A stretch of 64,000 nucleotides of DNA, from the NCBI GenBank assembly GCA_031424495.1, contig JANPHP010000357.1, positions 1 to 64,000 of the forward strand. The letters are read 5' to 3'. Under the pieces are notes generated by a model. That model saw only the letters and a program-made list of their open reading frames with translations. It searched no databases and was not told where the DNA came from. Source of the stretch: JADKCL01 sp031424495. GTDB taxonomy: Bacteria; Bacteroidota; Bacteroidia; J057; JADKCL01. How positions within the stretch are numbered: position 1 is the stretch's first letter; every line of letters begins with the position of its first letter. The translations under genes and the position numbers were made by a program. Below are positions 33,712 through 43,374 of the stretch, in pieces.

Positions 33712-34089
33712 ATTGCGGCAGTGCAAATTATCGTGATATCCTGCTCAAGGACGGCAAATGGCGGATGTTTTATAGGCATTCCTTGCGCCTTGGCGTAGCA
33801 CAAAATTGCAGCCCAAGACACGCGATTTCCTTATGCAAAGGCATGAAAAGCTTGCAAGATTCGCAGATATTTTTGCGGAGGTAAAAGGGAATGTGTTTGT
33901 CTCAATCACTGCAACACCAATAATCCAATCGCAATTTACCCCACCGGCATTTTCGAAAATATGTCCTCGCTTTTGGTTCTTGTCACAATTGCAAGCCGAT
34001 ATGCATCAGCCCCATCATCCCCCATAAAACCGAAAATCCACCCTCCCGAAATGAATCAGGAAGGTGGAGGCATTCACTTTTCGGATGAA
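33712..34089. other. Gene-free spacer, 378 bases
   Basis: Holds the terminator at 34037-34068 and the presumed mlaE promoter, which I cannot place. No plausible open frame. Confidence 0.55.
34037..34068 (-). terminator. Terminator after the 34090 gene
   Basis: TCCACC pairs with GGTGGA and a further CC/GG pair forms past a mismatch. On the minus strand it is followed by TTTTCGGTTTTAT. Confidence 0.65.
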
Positions 34090-35712
34090 TTATTGTATCG
34101 AGACGAGTCGTCCTGTCTTGAGCGTATGATCGTCAGCGACGATCGTGTAGAAATAAATGCCAGGCAGCAAGCGATCGGTTGCGAGCAGCGTGGTTGGGTC
34201 TAGAAGTGCGGAGCGCATCACCATGGCACCGAGGGCATTGTACACCCTTACCTCAGCATTTGCGACCACGGCATCTTGACGAATCGTGATCGTTGTCGAT
34301 GTGTGAAAGGGATTTGGGAAAACAACGATCGCAGCATCTGCGTTCGCCTCATCCACCGACAATGGCGTGCAAGTACCGGGGATATCCGTCGAGACTGCTG
34401 CCATCGCATTGGTATTCACAGCACCACTCGTTGTAAAAACTCTACCGTCGAGCACTACGCCAGGATTCAAAATACTGACTGCGCCATTGTTGGCGACGAT
34501 GGTACCGCAGAAGATACTGTAGTCGAGAATCTCAACTGCGCCTTCAATTTTCCAGTAAACATTCTTTGCCTGTGCGCCATTGATGAGCAGGACCTTAGCA
34601 TAGGTGCTGGTAGACAGCGCTCCGTTGATCTGAATCACAAAGGTAGCGTCGGGATTGCCCAAGGCATTGAGGTACAGTGAATCGGTAAACGTCGTGGCGC
34701 CATTCAAAAAGTAGGTATGTGGGGTGAGCACGAGGTTCCTACCAAATTGTGCTGGGTATAGCAGTTCAATATCATAAGGCAAGATATTGAGGTAATTGTA
34801 CACCACGAGCAAGTCAGCAGCGCAATTGGCGGTGGAGCCATCGGGTATCGGGTGCAGAATGCCATTCACCAGCAGGCTATCAAAACCTGTGGTCAAGCCG
34901 ACATTGGTGCCCACGTCGCCGTTGACGGTCGTCACGCCGCCGTTGGTGACAGCACCGCTACCTGAAAATATTGCGTAGCAGGCAGTGCTACCAAGTGCCG
35001 GTGCATTGGGACCTGTGAGCGTGGGGCTGCCACAACCGATCGGGGTGTAGGCGAGCACACCATCGACCGTGACCGCACCCGCTGTGGAGAGTGCCCTGCC
35101 TTCGAGGGTGTCATTCGCATTCAATTCGATAGCGGAATTGTTAGCGATGATGGATCCACGCATCGTGCACCCTGCTGCGATGCTTACGAGACCTTCAACT
35201 TTCCAAAAAACATTGCAGGCCATGGCACCGTTGATCAATTTGACCTTGGCACCTGGATTGGCTGAAAAGGAACCGCCGATTTGGAAAATGAAGACTGCAT
35301 TGGGATCGCCTTGCCCATCCAACGTAAGATTCAGGTTCAATGTCGATGCCCCCATCACTGAATAGACGCCGGGAACCAAAGTATCTCCATTGCCGAGCAG
35401 CGGTGCTGGGAAAAAGCCTGGGATCGCAGCGGCTAATTGATTGTAGGCAATGAGCAGGTCAACAGCGCACTGTGAGCTCGCCGCGTTGCCGTCGTCCATG
35501 TTGCCATTCACATTGCCAAAACCCGTGCTTGAACCATTGTTTGTGCCGACATTTCCCGTGAGTTGCGAAATCCCTGAATTGCTTACCGAACCGTTTGCGG
35601 AGAACAATACATAATTGATCACTGTCCCCATTGTGGGTGCTTGTGCTATCACGTCCCTGAAATTGCAAAGCAAAAACAAAAGTGCGATTGCATAAAATTT
35701 ACTCATTTTCAT
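34090..35712 (-). CDS. T9SS cargo protein with two tandem ice-binding-like (DUF3494) domains
   Basis: A 540-residue secreted protein from MKMSKFYAIALLFL (35712). It has a signal peptide to about 24 (RDVIAQ), then two copies of the same domain: residues 28-225 and 240-445. Each copy has the family landmarks: a first segment with GNVGTNNG / GDVGTNVG, a middle NAVFIFQIGG / DATFVIQING, and VFWKVEG / VYWKIEG. A T9SS type A domain follows (IVVFPNPFHTST). DUF3494 domains bind ice in cold-adapted organisms, but many members are plain adhesins; ice binding is not shown here. Confidence 0.9.
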   Translation of the reverse strand: MKMSKFYAIALLFLLCNFRDVIAQAPTMGTVINYVLFSANGSVSNSGISQLTGNVGTNNGSSTGFGNVNGNMDDGNAASSQCAVDLLIAYNQLAAAIPGFFPAPLLGNGDTLVPGVYSVMGASTLNLNLTLDGQGDPNAVFIFQIGGSFSANPGAKVKLINGAMACNVFWKVEGLVSIAAGCTMRGSIIANNSAIELNANDTLEGRALSTAGAVTVDGVLAYTPIGCGSPTLTGPNAPALGSTACYAIFSGSGAVTNGGVTTVNGDVGTNVGLTTGFDSLLVNGILHPIPDGSTANCAADLLVVYNYLNILPYDIELLYPAQFGRNLVLTPHTYFLNGATTFTDSLYLNALGNPDATFVIQINGALSTSTYAKVLLINGAQAKNVYWKIEGAVEILDYSIFCGTIVANNGAVSILNPGVVLDGRVFTTSGAVNTNAMAAVSTDIPGTCTPLSVDEANADAAIVVFPNPFHTSTTITIRQDAVVANAEVRVYNALGAMVMRSALLDPTTLLATDRLLPGIYFYTIVADDHTLKTGRLVSIQ

Positions 35713-35852
35713 ATTTATCAATTTATACCCCTATTGTATTCATTACAAAGTTCTTGCAATCGGCACCGATAGAGTTACGGAATGCCGGCAATAGATTACA
35801 TATTTCGCACATGGCCTGCCGCACCCGTCGCTGGCCGTAATCACCAAAAATG

Positions 35853-35880
35853 AGGCTGCCTAAGTTTCCCTAGGCAGCCT
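35853..35880 (-). terminator. Terminator after the OmpA-family gene
   Basis: AGGCTGCCTA pairs perfectly with TAGGCAGCCT around an eight-base loop; the minus strand continues CATTTTTGG. Confidence 0.8.
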
Positions 35881-35913
35881 GCTCTCAAAATCTGAACACA
35901 ATATGTGTTACCC

Positions 35914-37977
35914 TCAAGGGGCGGGTACAAGATCGATCATGACAGAACGATTGTAGAAACGTTCTTCAGGATAGGTATTGTTAAACAATGCGTGGTCAAG
36001 ATCCTCCCCGAAGCCATAGACATCAAACTTGACATCTTTCCTGCCTGCTTTGGCAAGTGCAGCCTCCATGATGCCTTTGACATCATTTGCTCTGGCGAGG
36101 GACAAGCCCTTGTTGTGACCTTCGTCGCCGATCACGTCGGTATAGCCGTGGATGATCACCGTGCCATTCACAGGGATTTTAGGTACCACAACGTCGGTAA
36201 GGTATTTTTCATAGAGCGAAATGGTCTTGGACTCATCAAACTCATAGATTACGCTGTACCGTCTCACTTCTTGATCCACTGCGGGCTTCCACAGCACGAG
36301 GTGGGCAAAGGAGTACTTCCTGATGGTGTGGCCAGTCTCGGTGGTGCCGATCATGGTCATCGTGTAGTCACCCTCTTCGGTAGTCCCCAAAATCGCTTTG
36401 CCGGGGATGCTCACCTTCTCATCGGTATAAGGACCAAATTTCTGGACCACACCTGCTTTGTCAGTCACTTCAAGCGACCATGAAGTCAACTTCTCGGCTC
36501 CCTTGGCATTGAAGGTCACGTAGCTATCCAGCGGTGCATCCTGCACAGTCATGATTTCCACGGGCTTGAGCGGTGCAGCTGCGCCATTCGTAAACTCCAT
36601 CAACAACAGCGGTGAACCACTCTCGATCGTAACCCTGCGGTCGCCTTCCTTCAAAAGTGCGAGTTCACGTGAACCGCCTTGCTGTGAAGGGATAGCGGGC
36701 TTTCTGTTGCCCATGACCTTGATGCGCTTGGGGTCGATCTTGAATACATCCACGAGATATTTCTGGACAGTAGTCGCCATCGCTAGGCCATCGCTAGGGC
36801 CTTGTTCAGAGGAGCCGACGAGCGTGATGGTTGTAGCAGGCATTTTCACCATGCGGTCACCCAAGATGTTGAGGATATTGTAGTACACCACCATCTGACG
36901 GTCTGAGCGACCTGCGAGATTTTTGGGCGTAAATACCGGCACTTGCTTCTCTTCAAAGGTTTGCACCTGATCTGGACGCAACTTCACGTAGCGAGCTGGC
37001 AGTTCAGTCGACCCAAGATCGAAAAATACATAATTACGCAGTGGGAACACCTCGCGGATATTGCGTTGCACTGCGATATTGGCAGGTGCATTCGTCGAGA
37101 ATTCGATCACTGGATCTGGAATCATTGGAGCAATGACGGGTGTGCGCACGATTTCCACAGGTGCTGCGGGGATCTCATGGCCACGGCCCAATTTCACAGC
37201 TATACCTGCACGCAAGGTGGTGACATTCCAGGTCTCGATGGTGCGGGGTGACTGCCCAAAATAGGGATGGAAAGAAGCGAAGGGCGAAATAACCCAAGAC
37301 GTCTTGTGGGAAGCCGACGACAGTTGGATGTCATAGCCCAGGCCCACTTGACCCGAGATCAAAAACGGCTTCATACTGCTCAAATCACCCTTTATATCAG
37401 GATCGGCCACTTGGTCAGGATAGGCAGGATTGGTGCCTTGCTTGTACACAAATGACTTTTGCAGGTTGTAGGCGACTCGTGGCCCGGCAAACAGGTAAAA
37501 GTTGGACTTGAAGGGAGCAAAGCGCAGACTGGGCTCAGCCGTAATATAGCTCACCTTGGTCTTGAGGTCTCTTGGGCAGTTACAAGGCGAGAACTCTTGA
37601 TTGTATGTGCCCCTGCGGCTGTCGTAACCAGCTTGAAGCATAAGTCCCCAGTTGGATGTCGGCTTGTGATACTCGACGAGCGGTGCCACAAAGAGTCCCA
37701 AGCCCAAGCCTTGGTGGAAAGCGACGGGCGCCACCAAGTCAGCCGTGAGGCGTTGGGTGCTGCCGTTGTAGAAGTTGAGGTTGCCGCCACCGGCGAGCCC
37801 AAACCACCATGAGGGACGCGTATATTGAGGGGCTGCAGGATCGAGCACCTTTTGGGCTTGAACATTGGATTGCAGACCTGTGAAGCACAGGGCGCCCAGC
37901 AGCGAAACCTGCATCGCCTGTTTCAATGAGCGCCACACCTTGCGTGATGCTGTTGACAAATTATTCTGGAATTTCAT
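35914..37977 (-). CDS. OmpA-family outer-membrane protein with two OmpA-like domains
   Basis: A 687-residue protein. It has a signal peptide (1-41, ending NVQAQ), an N-terminal beta-barrel (about 55-270), and two regions resembling OmpA peptidoglycan-binding domains. One is degenerate (about 330-470; TITLVGSSEQGPSDGLAMAT, LLKEGDRRVTIE); the last (about 570-687; VIIHGYTDVIGDEGHNKGLSLARA) has the conserved Asp and Arg. In between is a beta-sandwich segment (about 480-560). It probably anchors the outer membrane to the cell wall. It follows the Ig/DUF3494 lipoprotein gene after 13 bases. Confidence 0.85.
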   Translation of the reverse strand: MKFQNNLSTASRKVWRSLKQAMQVSLLGALCFTGLQSNVQAQKVLDPAAPQYTRPSWWFGLAGGGNLNFYNGSTQRLTADLVAPVAFHQGLGLGLFVAPLVEYHKPTSNWGLMLQAGYDSRRGTYNQEFSPCNCPRDLKTKVSYITAEPSLRFAPFKSNFYLFAGPRVAYNLQKSFVYKQGTNPAYPDQVADPDIKGDLSSMKPFLISGQVGLGYDIQLSSASHKTSWVISPFASFHPYFGQSPRTIETWNVTTLRAGIAVKLGRGHEIPAAPVEIVRTPVIAPMIPDPVIEFSTNAPANIAVQRNIREVFPLRNYVFFDLGSTELPARYVKLRPDQVQTFEEKQVPVFTPKNLAGRSDRQMVVYYNILNILGDRMVKMPATTITLVGSSEQGPSDGLAMATTVQKYLVDVFKIDPKRIKVMGNRKPAIPSQQGGSRELALLKEGDRRVTIESGSPLLLMEFTNGAAAPLKPVEIMTVQDAPLDSYVTFNAKGAEKLTSWSLEVTDKAGVVQKFGPYTDEKVSIPGKAILGTTEEGDYTMTMIGTTETGHTIRKYSFAHLVLWKPAVDQEVRRYSVIYEFDESKTISLYEKYLTDVVVPKIPVNGTVIIHGYTDVIGDEGHNKGLSLARANDVKGIMEAALAKAGRKDVKFDVYGFGEDLDHALFNNTYPEERFYNRSVMIDLVPAP

Positions 37978-37990
37978 AGGATGATTGATT

Positions 37991-40312
37991 TTAAGGCTTG
38001 GAGATAATATTGGTACTGGTCATGACCACCGCTGCATTCCTGCACAACATGCGGCCTACAGCCGTCGAGTAGGCATTCATGGTGATCGATGTCAAGGCGA
38101 GAATATTGCCCTGAAACGAGGTGTAATCACCGATCGTCGCTGAGCTGCCAGTCTGCCAGTAGACATTGCCTGCCTTTGCGCCGCCAGCCAAGATCACGTT
38201 GCCGCCTGCACCGCCGACGGTGGTAAATCCAGAAGCGATTTGGAAGATCCAGATGGCATTGACGTCGCCTTGTGCATCCAAGGTGAGGTCACCCGATTGG
38301 ATCAAAAGCGTCGATGTCGTTTTGTAAATGCCCGGTGCCAATGTGAGGCCGCCGAGGTCTCCAGATACCGTAGCCGGTGCTGGCAAGGTTTGCGACTCAG
38401 CAAACAGATAGGCAGCTGTCAAGTCGTTCTTGGCATTCAATAGCATCGCAGCCACACCGGGGGGCGCAACATCGTCAGAGGCAAAGATGGCACCATTGAC
38501 CACGATGGCCGGCGGGAAGCCTACGATCGAGCTGCGTGCACCAGGATAGATGCCCACGTCCATATTGCGGATCTCACTGAAGCCAGCCATGTTGCTCACG
38601 CCAACGCCAGCGAGGATGCCAAATCGGCCAGCGCTACCCAAGTCCACGCCGGGAGGGCCCAAGTGTTGCACCGTGTTGAATGACCAGACATAATCATTCA
38701 CCACCGCCACACCAGCTGTGTTTTGTGCGCCAGTCGTGATTGTCGCCGTATAGGTTGTGTCTGACCTGAGGTTGTTGTTGGGAGTGAAAAACGCGGTCGT
38801 ACCGTTGTAATTCACAGAGCCCAAGACCAATACATTGCCACGCTTGAGCGTAAAGGTAGAGCCATTGATGGTCGCGGGATTCATCGGCACACTGAACGTA
38901 GCAGTCACGACTTGGTTGAGCGGCACGTTGGTCGCCAAATTCACAGGGTCGGTCGCAATCACTGTAGGTGGTGGCAGCACGATCGTGGTAAACTCCCAGA
39001 TGTAGGTGTTGGCCATGGAGATGCCTGCGAGGTTTTTGACGCCAGTGGTGATCGTAGCGGTGTAGAGCACGCCCGATATCAGATTGCTCGACGGTGTAAA
39101 TGAAATCGTCGTGCTCGTGCGTGACACGGTACCCGCGACATTGTTGGTGCCTTGGCGCAAGGTGTAATTGGATGAAACCAAGGTCAGGGGATCCATCGGC
39201 TCATTGAAGGTAGCCATCACGATCTGGTTCACGGGCACGCCCACAGCATTGTTGAGCGGGTTCACAGCGATCACGGTCGGGCCAGGTATCACCAGCGTGG
39301 TAAACGTCCATACGTAGTTATTGGCAAGCGAAACCCCAGCGAGGTTTTGTGCGCCGGTTGTGATCGTCGCGGTATAGACCGTACCCGTCAGCAATTGGCT
39401 AGATGGGGTGAAGGTGACAATGGCACCCGAGGCGGTCGTCGCGCCAGGAATGATGGTGCTGCCTTTGCGCAAAATGAAGGTCGATGTATTGAGGGTCGAC
39501 GTGTTCATGGGCATGCTGAATTGGGCCGAGAGCACTTTGTTCTGGCCGACTCCAACTTCATTGTTCACTGGGTCGGTAGAGATCACAATCGGAGCCACAA
39601 TCGTGCCCGTCCTGAATGTCCAGACGTGCGGTGCAGTCATAGGCACTCCCTGAAGACTGGTGGCAGCAGCTGAAATGGTTGCTGTATAGACGGTGTCAGG
39701 TACCAGATTTACGGTGGGCGTAAAGAATGCCGTCGTATCGGTAAGGGTCACGGTGCCCGCGATAGATGTCGCGCCCATGCTCAGTTGAAATGTCGAACCA
39801 TTGATCGTGAGCGGATCCATGGAAAGATTGAAGGTAGCGGTCACCACCTTGTTCAAGGGCACTCCAATGTCGCCATTGGCTGGATTGGTGGAGATCACCA
39901 TCGGCACCAAGAAGCTGTCTGTGCTGAAAGTCCAGACATAAGCCGTCTGCAAGGCATTTCCTGCAGGATCTTTGACTGCACGGGTGATCGTGGCGACATA
40001 AGTCGTGTTCGACAGCAGCAAAGATGCGGGCCTGAAGGAAGCCGTCTGCCCTGAAAAGGTGATCACACCGGCAATCGGGGCACCGCCTTGCACCATGAAG
40101 GACGCATCGGTAAATGTCGCCGGATTCATCGCCTCATTAAAGGTCGCGGTGATTGTCCTTCCCAATGCTACGGCTGTTTCGCCATTGGCTGGGCTGGTAG
40201 ACACGATGATCGGACACACGCCGTCTACCTCGACAAAGTTATCTTTCTTGCATCCTGTACCTAAGAATGCCCAAGCTATCGCAAGCATGGAAAATAATAT
40301 TCTTGTTTTCAT
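37991..40312 (-). CDS. Lipoprotein with five Ig-like (Big_5) repeats and a DUF3494 domain
   Basis: A 773-residue protein. Lipobox LGTGCKKDN (Cys about 21). Five Ig-like Big_5 repeats of about 105 residues follow (about 32-550), each beginning with P-x-V-I-x-x-x-P-x-N and containing TATF(N/S)xxM(N/D)P, YTATIT and a closing YVWTF. A DUF3494 ice-binding-like domain ends the protein (about 570-770; FGILAGVGVSNMAGF, AIWIFQIASG, VYWQTGSSATIGD). Probably a stalk displaying the DUF3494 head at the surface. Likely co-transcribed with the OmpA-family gene. Confidence 0.9.
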   Translation of the reverse strand: MKTRILFSMLAIAWAFLGTGCKKDNFVEVDGVCPIIVSTSPANGETAVALGRTITATFNEAMNPATFTDASFMVQGGAPIAGVITFSGQTASFRPASLLLSNTTYVATITRAVKDPAGNALQTAYVWTFSTDSFLVPMVISTNPANGDIGVPLNKVVTATFNLSMDPLTINGSTFQLSMGATSIAGTVTLTDTTAFFTPTVNLVPDTVYTATISAAATSLQGVPMTAPHVWTFRTGTIVAPIVISTDPVNNEVGVGQNKVLSAQFSMPMNTSTLNTSTFILRKGSTIIPGATTASGAIVTFTPSSQLLTGTVYTATITTGAQNLAGVSLANNYVWTFTTLVIPGPTVIAVNPLNNAVGVPVNQIVMATFNEPMDPLTLVSSNYTLRQGTNNVAGTVSRTSTTISFTPSSNLISGVLYTATITTGVKNLAGISMANTYIWEFTTIVLPPPTVIATDPVNLATNVPLNQVVTATFSVPMNPATINGSTFTLKRGNVLVLGSVNYNGTTAFFTPNNNLRSDTTYTATITTGAQNTAGVAVVNDYVWSFNTVQHLGPPGVDLGSAGRFGILAGVGVSNMAGFSEIRNMDVGIYPGARSSIVGFPPAIVVNGAIFASDDVAPPGVAAMLLNAKNDLTAAYLFAESQTLPAPATVSGDLGGLTLAPGIYKTTSTLLIQSGDLTLDAQGDVNAIWIFQIASGFTTVGGAGGNVILAGGAKAGNVYWQTGSSATIGDYTSFQGNILALTSITMNAYSTAVGRMLCRNAAVVMTSTNIISKP

Positions 40313-40897
40313 TTCTTGAGAGATTGAAAAAAACCGTTACTGAACGGAACAACTGCAAAGGAATTATCGCAGTATGACAAAGTTGAGGAGTCTAGGTCGG
40401 CTTTTTCTTACACGAGCAAAGCCTAATATTATAGGAATCACAGATGGCCTACGTCCTATAAGTAGATGTGTAGCATGGCATAAGGGGCTGGCACTTTCCG
40501 TTTGGGGGAATGCAATCTAGATCGTGAAGCAGACCAAACATTCACCAATAGGCAAGGCCCATCATTCACCGCCAACCAATTCGCCCAAGCCAAGAAGGGA
40601 TCAAAATCTCCGCATACCAGTCCTTTTCCCCTCGCAAGCTCAAACAAGACTTTGCCAACCGATTTGTACCTCCTTCCATCCGAAGCATAAGCCGCCCTTG
40701 CTGAGGCATGCGCATTGCAGTAGCCAAACGCAATGCGCGCGTTCGCTAAGGCTTGCACCCGATTGAGCGCAGGCGGGAAAACAGAATGGCCTCCCCCATG
40801 TCTGCCTCGGCGGCGATTTTGCCCGCTTCGGGGCATTCTGCTTAGGGTCGCAAGGCGGCATCGCGTATGCTTGCAACAAATTCGATAGAAGCTACCT
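40313..40897. other. Gene-free spacer, 585 bases
   Basis: Divides the leftward DUF3494 operon from the rightward efflux operon, so both promoters should lie here. I see a 9-base inverted repeat GCGCATTGC / GCAATGCGC (40710-40738). A minus-strand open frame at 40456-40836 has a biased arginine/serine composition and no recognisable start, and I do not call it. Confidence 0.5.
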
Positions 40898-42229
40898 ATG
40901 AATACGATTGCGCGGATGCTAAAACATAAATGGATGCTAGGCGCTGCATTTGCACTGCTATTGCTGCCATTCCCAGGGCAAAGTCAGACACTGTCCTCCG
41001 CAAGTCTGAACGACTTGTGGGACTATGCCGACGGCCACAGCGCCGTCTCCAAAGGTGCGGAGGTGCAGACCGAACTCGCGCGGCTTCAAACTGCGGCCGC
41101 CATCGCCAACACTGTAAATTTGCGTGGCACAGCCTCCTTGAGCGCCACCGACAACTTCGCCCTGCCCGTCAACTTCTTGCCGGCAGAGATCTTTGGCGGA
41201 CCAGCGGGCACGTTTCGGGCGGTGACATTTGGGCAGCAGTTTGTCAACGTCGCCTCCATCGCGCCGCAGCTCGACATCGTGAACCCCAGCACCTGGGCAC
41301 GCGTGAGCAGCGCCCGCACGAGCAAAGAGCTCACCGATGTGAGCAACGCACTGAGCCGCCGGCAGTTGCGTGAAAATATTGCCACGGCCTACTACAATTA
41401 CCAATCGGCAGGCGATCAGCTCGCCAAGGCGCAGCAAACCCTCAAGATGGCAGACACCATCGCCACCGTCGTCGGCAATCGCTACGACGAAGGCATCGCA
41501 AGGCAGCAAGACCTGAACAACGCCCTCGTGAACCGCGCCAACCTCGCCGATTTTGCACAGCAACTGCAGACCCGCCGCGCACAACAATTGCTCGCGCTGC
41601 AAGCCCTCCTCGGCATCAGCGACAGCAATGCCGTCGTCGGGCACAGTGCAGCATCACCGGCATCCGCCCCCAACAGGTCCGGCAACGCAAGCAGCAATTT
41701 GCTCACCCGGCAATCCCAACTCCAAGCCGACTTGCAACGCTCCGAATTGCTCGCCAATCGCCTGCTCTTCATGCCGACAGTTTCAATCGTCGCTGGCTTC
41801 AACTGGCAGCAAAACAGCAATGAAAGTATTTTCAACAGTTCGACTTGGATACAATCGCGCTATGTGGGCCTCAAGCTTTCGGTGCCAATCCCAACCGAAA
41901 CCAAATTGTGGTCACAGGCCGAGGAATACCGCATCAACCTGAAAATGAAGGAAATCAGCGCGCGCCAATCGGCTTTGCAGGAATCCATCCAAAACCAGCA
42001 AATCGATTTGGACGTGCAGCGCGCCTTGCAGGCACTCAGCAATGTCACTCTGGTGGCAAACTTGAAGCAGGAAAACTTGCAGCGCAGCCGCAGCAATTAC
42101 CTAGAGGGCATCATCACCCTCGACCAATACCTCATCGCATTCACCGACGCACTCAATGCCGATATGAGCAAGCTGAATGCGTATTGGAACCTGGAATTGC
42201 AATTTTCCAGACTCGAGCTTTACAATTAA
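40898..42229 (+). CDS. TolC-family outer-membrane efflux protein
   Basis: A 443-residue protein with a signal peptide (about 1-29, ending GQSQ). It has the two-repeat helical layout of TolC proteins: coiled-coil hairpins (ALSRRQLRENIATAYYNYQSAGDQLAKAQQTL, and QALSNVTLVANLKQENLQRSRSNYLEGIITLDQYL) and beta strands (VSIVAGFNWQQNSN, YVGLKLSVPIP). It should form the outer-membrane channel for the three genes that follow. Head of the efflux operon. Confidence 0.92.
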   Translation: MNTIARMLKHKWMLGAAFALLLLPFPGQSQTLSSASLNDLWDYADGHSAVSKGAEVQTELARLQTAAAIANTVNLRGTASLSATDNFALPVNFLPAEIFGGPAGTFRAVTFGQQFVNVASIAPQLDIVNPSTWARVSSARTSKELTDVSNALSRRQLRENIATAYYNYQSAGDQLAKAQQTLKMADTIATVVGNRYDEGIARQQDLNNALVNRANLADFAQQLQTRRAQQLLALQALLGISDSNAVVGHSAASPASAPNRSGNASSNLLTRQSQLQADLQRSELLANRLLFMPTVSIVAGFNWQQNSNESIFNSSTWIQSRYVGLKLSVPIPTETKLWSQAEEYRINLKMKEISARQSALQESIQNQQIDLDVQRALQALSNVTLVANLKQENLQRSRSNYLEGIITLDQYLIAFTDALNADMSKLNAYWNLELQFSRLELYN

Positions 42230-42264
42230 CCCTCCTTTTTAGCGTGTACAATTCGAATAAATAT

Positions 42265-43374
42265 ATGAAGCGGAATCTGAACATGATGTTTTTGGTGGCT
42301 GTGGTTTTGGGCTTGAGCGCTTGCGGAAAAAAGACGCAAGAGACCCAAGTCGGCCGCCGCGATATTACGGAATATGTCTTCGCAACAGGCATCTTGGAGC
42401 CTGAAAACCAATACAATCTCACCGCGCAAAACGATGGTTACCTCATCGCCTTGGGCATCGAGGAGGGCGATTTGGTGCAAGCCGGTCAGGTCTTGGCAGT
42501 GATCGACAATCCGCAAAATAAAATCAGCTCGGGCAGTGCACAACAACTGCTCAATATCGCCCGTGAAAATGCAGCTGTCGACGCCCCGGTATTGCGGCAG
42601 GTCGAGGCCAATATTGCGGCCGCCCAAGACAAGGTCAAACAAGACGAATTGCAGGCCGAGCGCTACCGCAAATTGCTCGCCGCAAACAGCGTCTCCAAAC
42701 TGGAATATGAAAACACCCAACTCGCCCTCAGCAATAGCCGCGCAAACCTGGAGGCGCTGCAACAACAACTTGCAAGCCTCAAACGGCAGGCCGATCAGCA
42801 GGTGGTCGTGCAGCGCTCCCAAAGCGACGTGAATCAAGTGCTTGCAGGCAACAATACCGTGAAGGCCATCCTCGCGGGCAAGGTCTACCGCCGCTTCAAA
42901 CAGCTCGGCGACTTTGTGCGCCGAGGAGAAGTGATCGCCGTGATCGGCACGCCCGACACCTTGCATGCACGCCTGAGCGTGGACGAGGGTAATATTGAAA
43001 AAATCCGTCTCGGGCAGCCTGCACAGGTGCGCCTGAACGTGGACAATGCCCGCACCATCGGTGCCAAGGTGAGCGAAATCAGGCCTGCATTTGACGAGCA
43101 AACGCAATCCTTTTTTGTGGAGGTGAGTTTTGTGGATTCGCTATTCTTCAAAATCTCAGGCACACAGCTCGAAGCCAATATCGAAACCGGTAACCGCAAG
43201 CAAGTGCTCGTGGTGCCCCGCAACTACCTGAGCTATGGCGACAAGGTGCGTGTGAAGCGAGCCGATGGCGAGGTGCAGCAAGTCGTGAAAACCGGATTTG
43301 TTTCGAGTGAATGGGTGGAGATTTTGGAGGGATTGGAAGCTGGTGAAACGATCATTACCGACGTGCTCAAATGA
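42265..43374 (+). CDS. Membrane fusion (HlyD/MacA-like) lipoprotein
   Basis: A 369-residue periplasmic adaptor from MKRNLNMMFLVA (42265); the open frame runs on upstream over the TolC gene but that is a shadow. Lipobox LGLSACGKK (Cys about 20). Domains: biotinyl-lipoyl-like halves (YLIALGIEEGDLVQAGQVLAVIDN and KAILAGKVYRRFKQLGDFVRRGEVIAVIG), a coiled-coil hairpin between them (about 85-180), then beta barrel and membrane-proximal domains. It bridges the permease and TolC. 35 bases after tolC-like, four-base overlap with the permease. Confidence 0.93.
   Translation: MKRNLNMMFLVAVVLGLSACGKKTQETQVGRRDITEYVFATGILEPENQYNLTAQNDGYLIALGIEEGDLVQAGQVLAVIDNPQNKISSGSAQQLLNIARENAAVDAPVLRQVEANIAAAQDKVKQDELQAERYRKLLAANSVSKLEYENTQLALSNSRANLEALQQQLASLKRQADQQVVVQRSQSDVNQVLAGNNTVKAILAGKVYRRFKQLGDFVRRGEVIAVIGTPDTLHARLSVDEGNIEKIRLGQPAQVRLNVDNARTIGAKVSEIRPAFDEQTQSFFVEVSFVDSLFFKISGTQLEANIETGNRKQVLVVPRNYLSYGDKVRVKRADGEVQQVVKTGFVSSEWVEILEGLEAGETIITDVLK

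Noticed and set aside
40456..40836. Minus-strand open frame of 126 residues
   Set aside because: Arg/Ser-rich composition, no recognisable start or domain, and it lies over a divergent promoter region.
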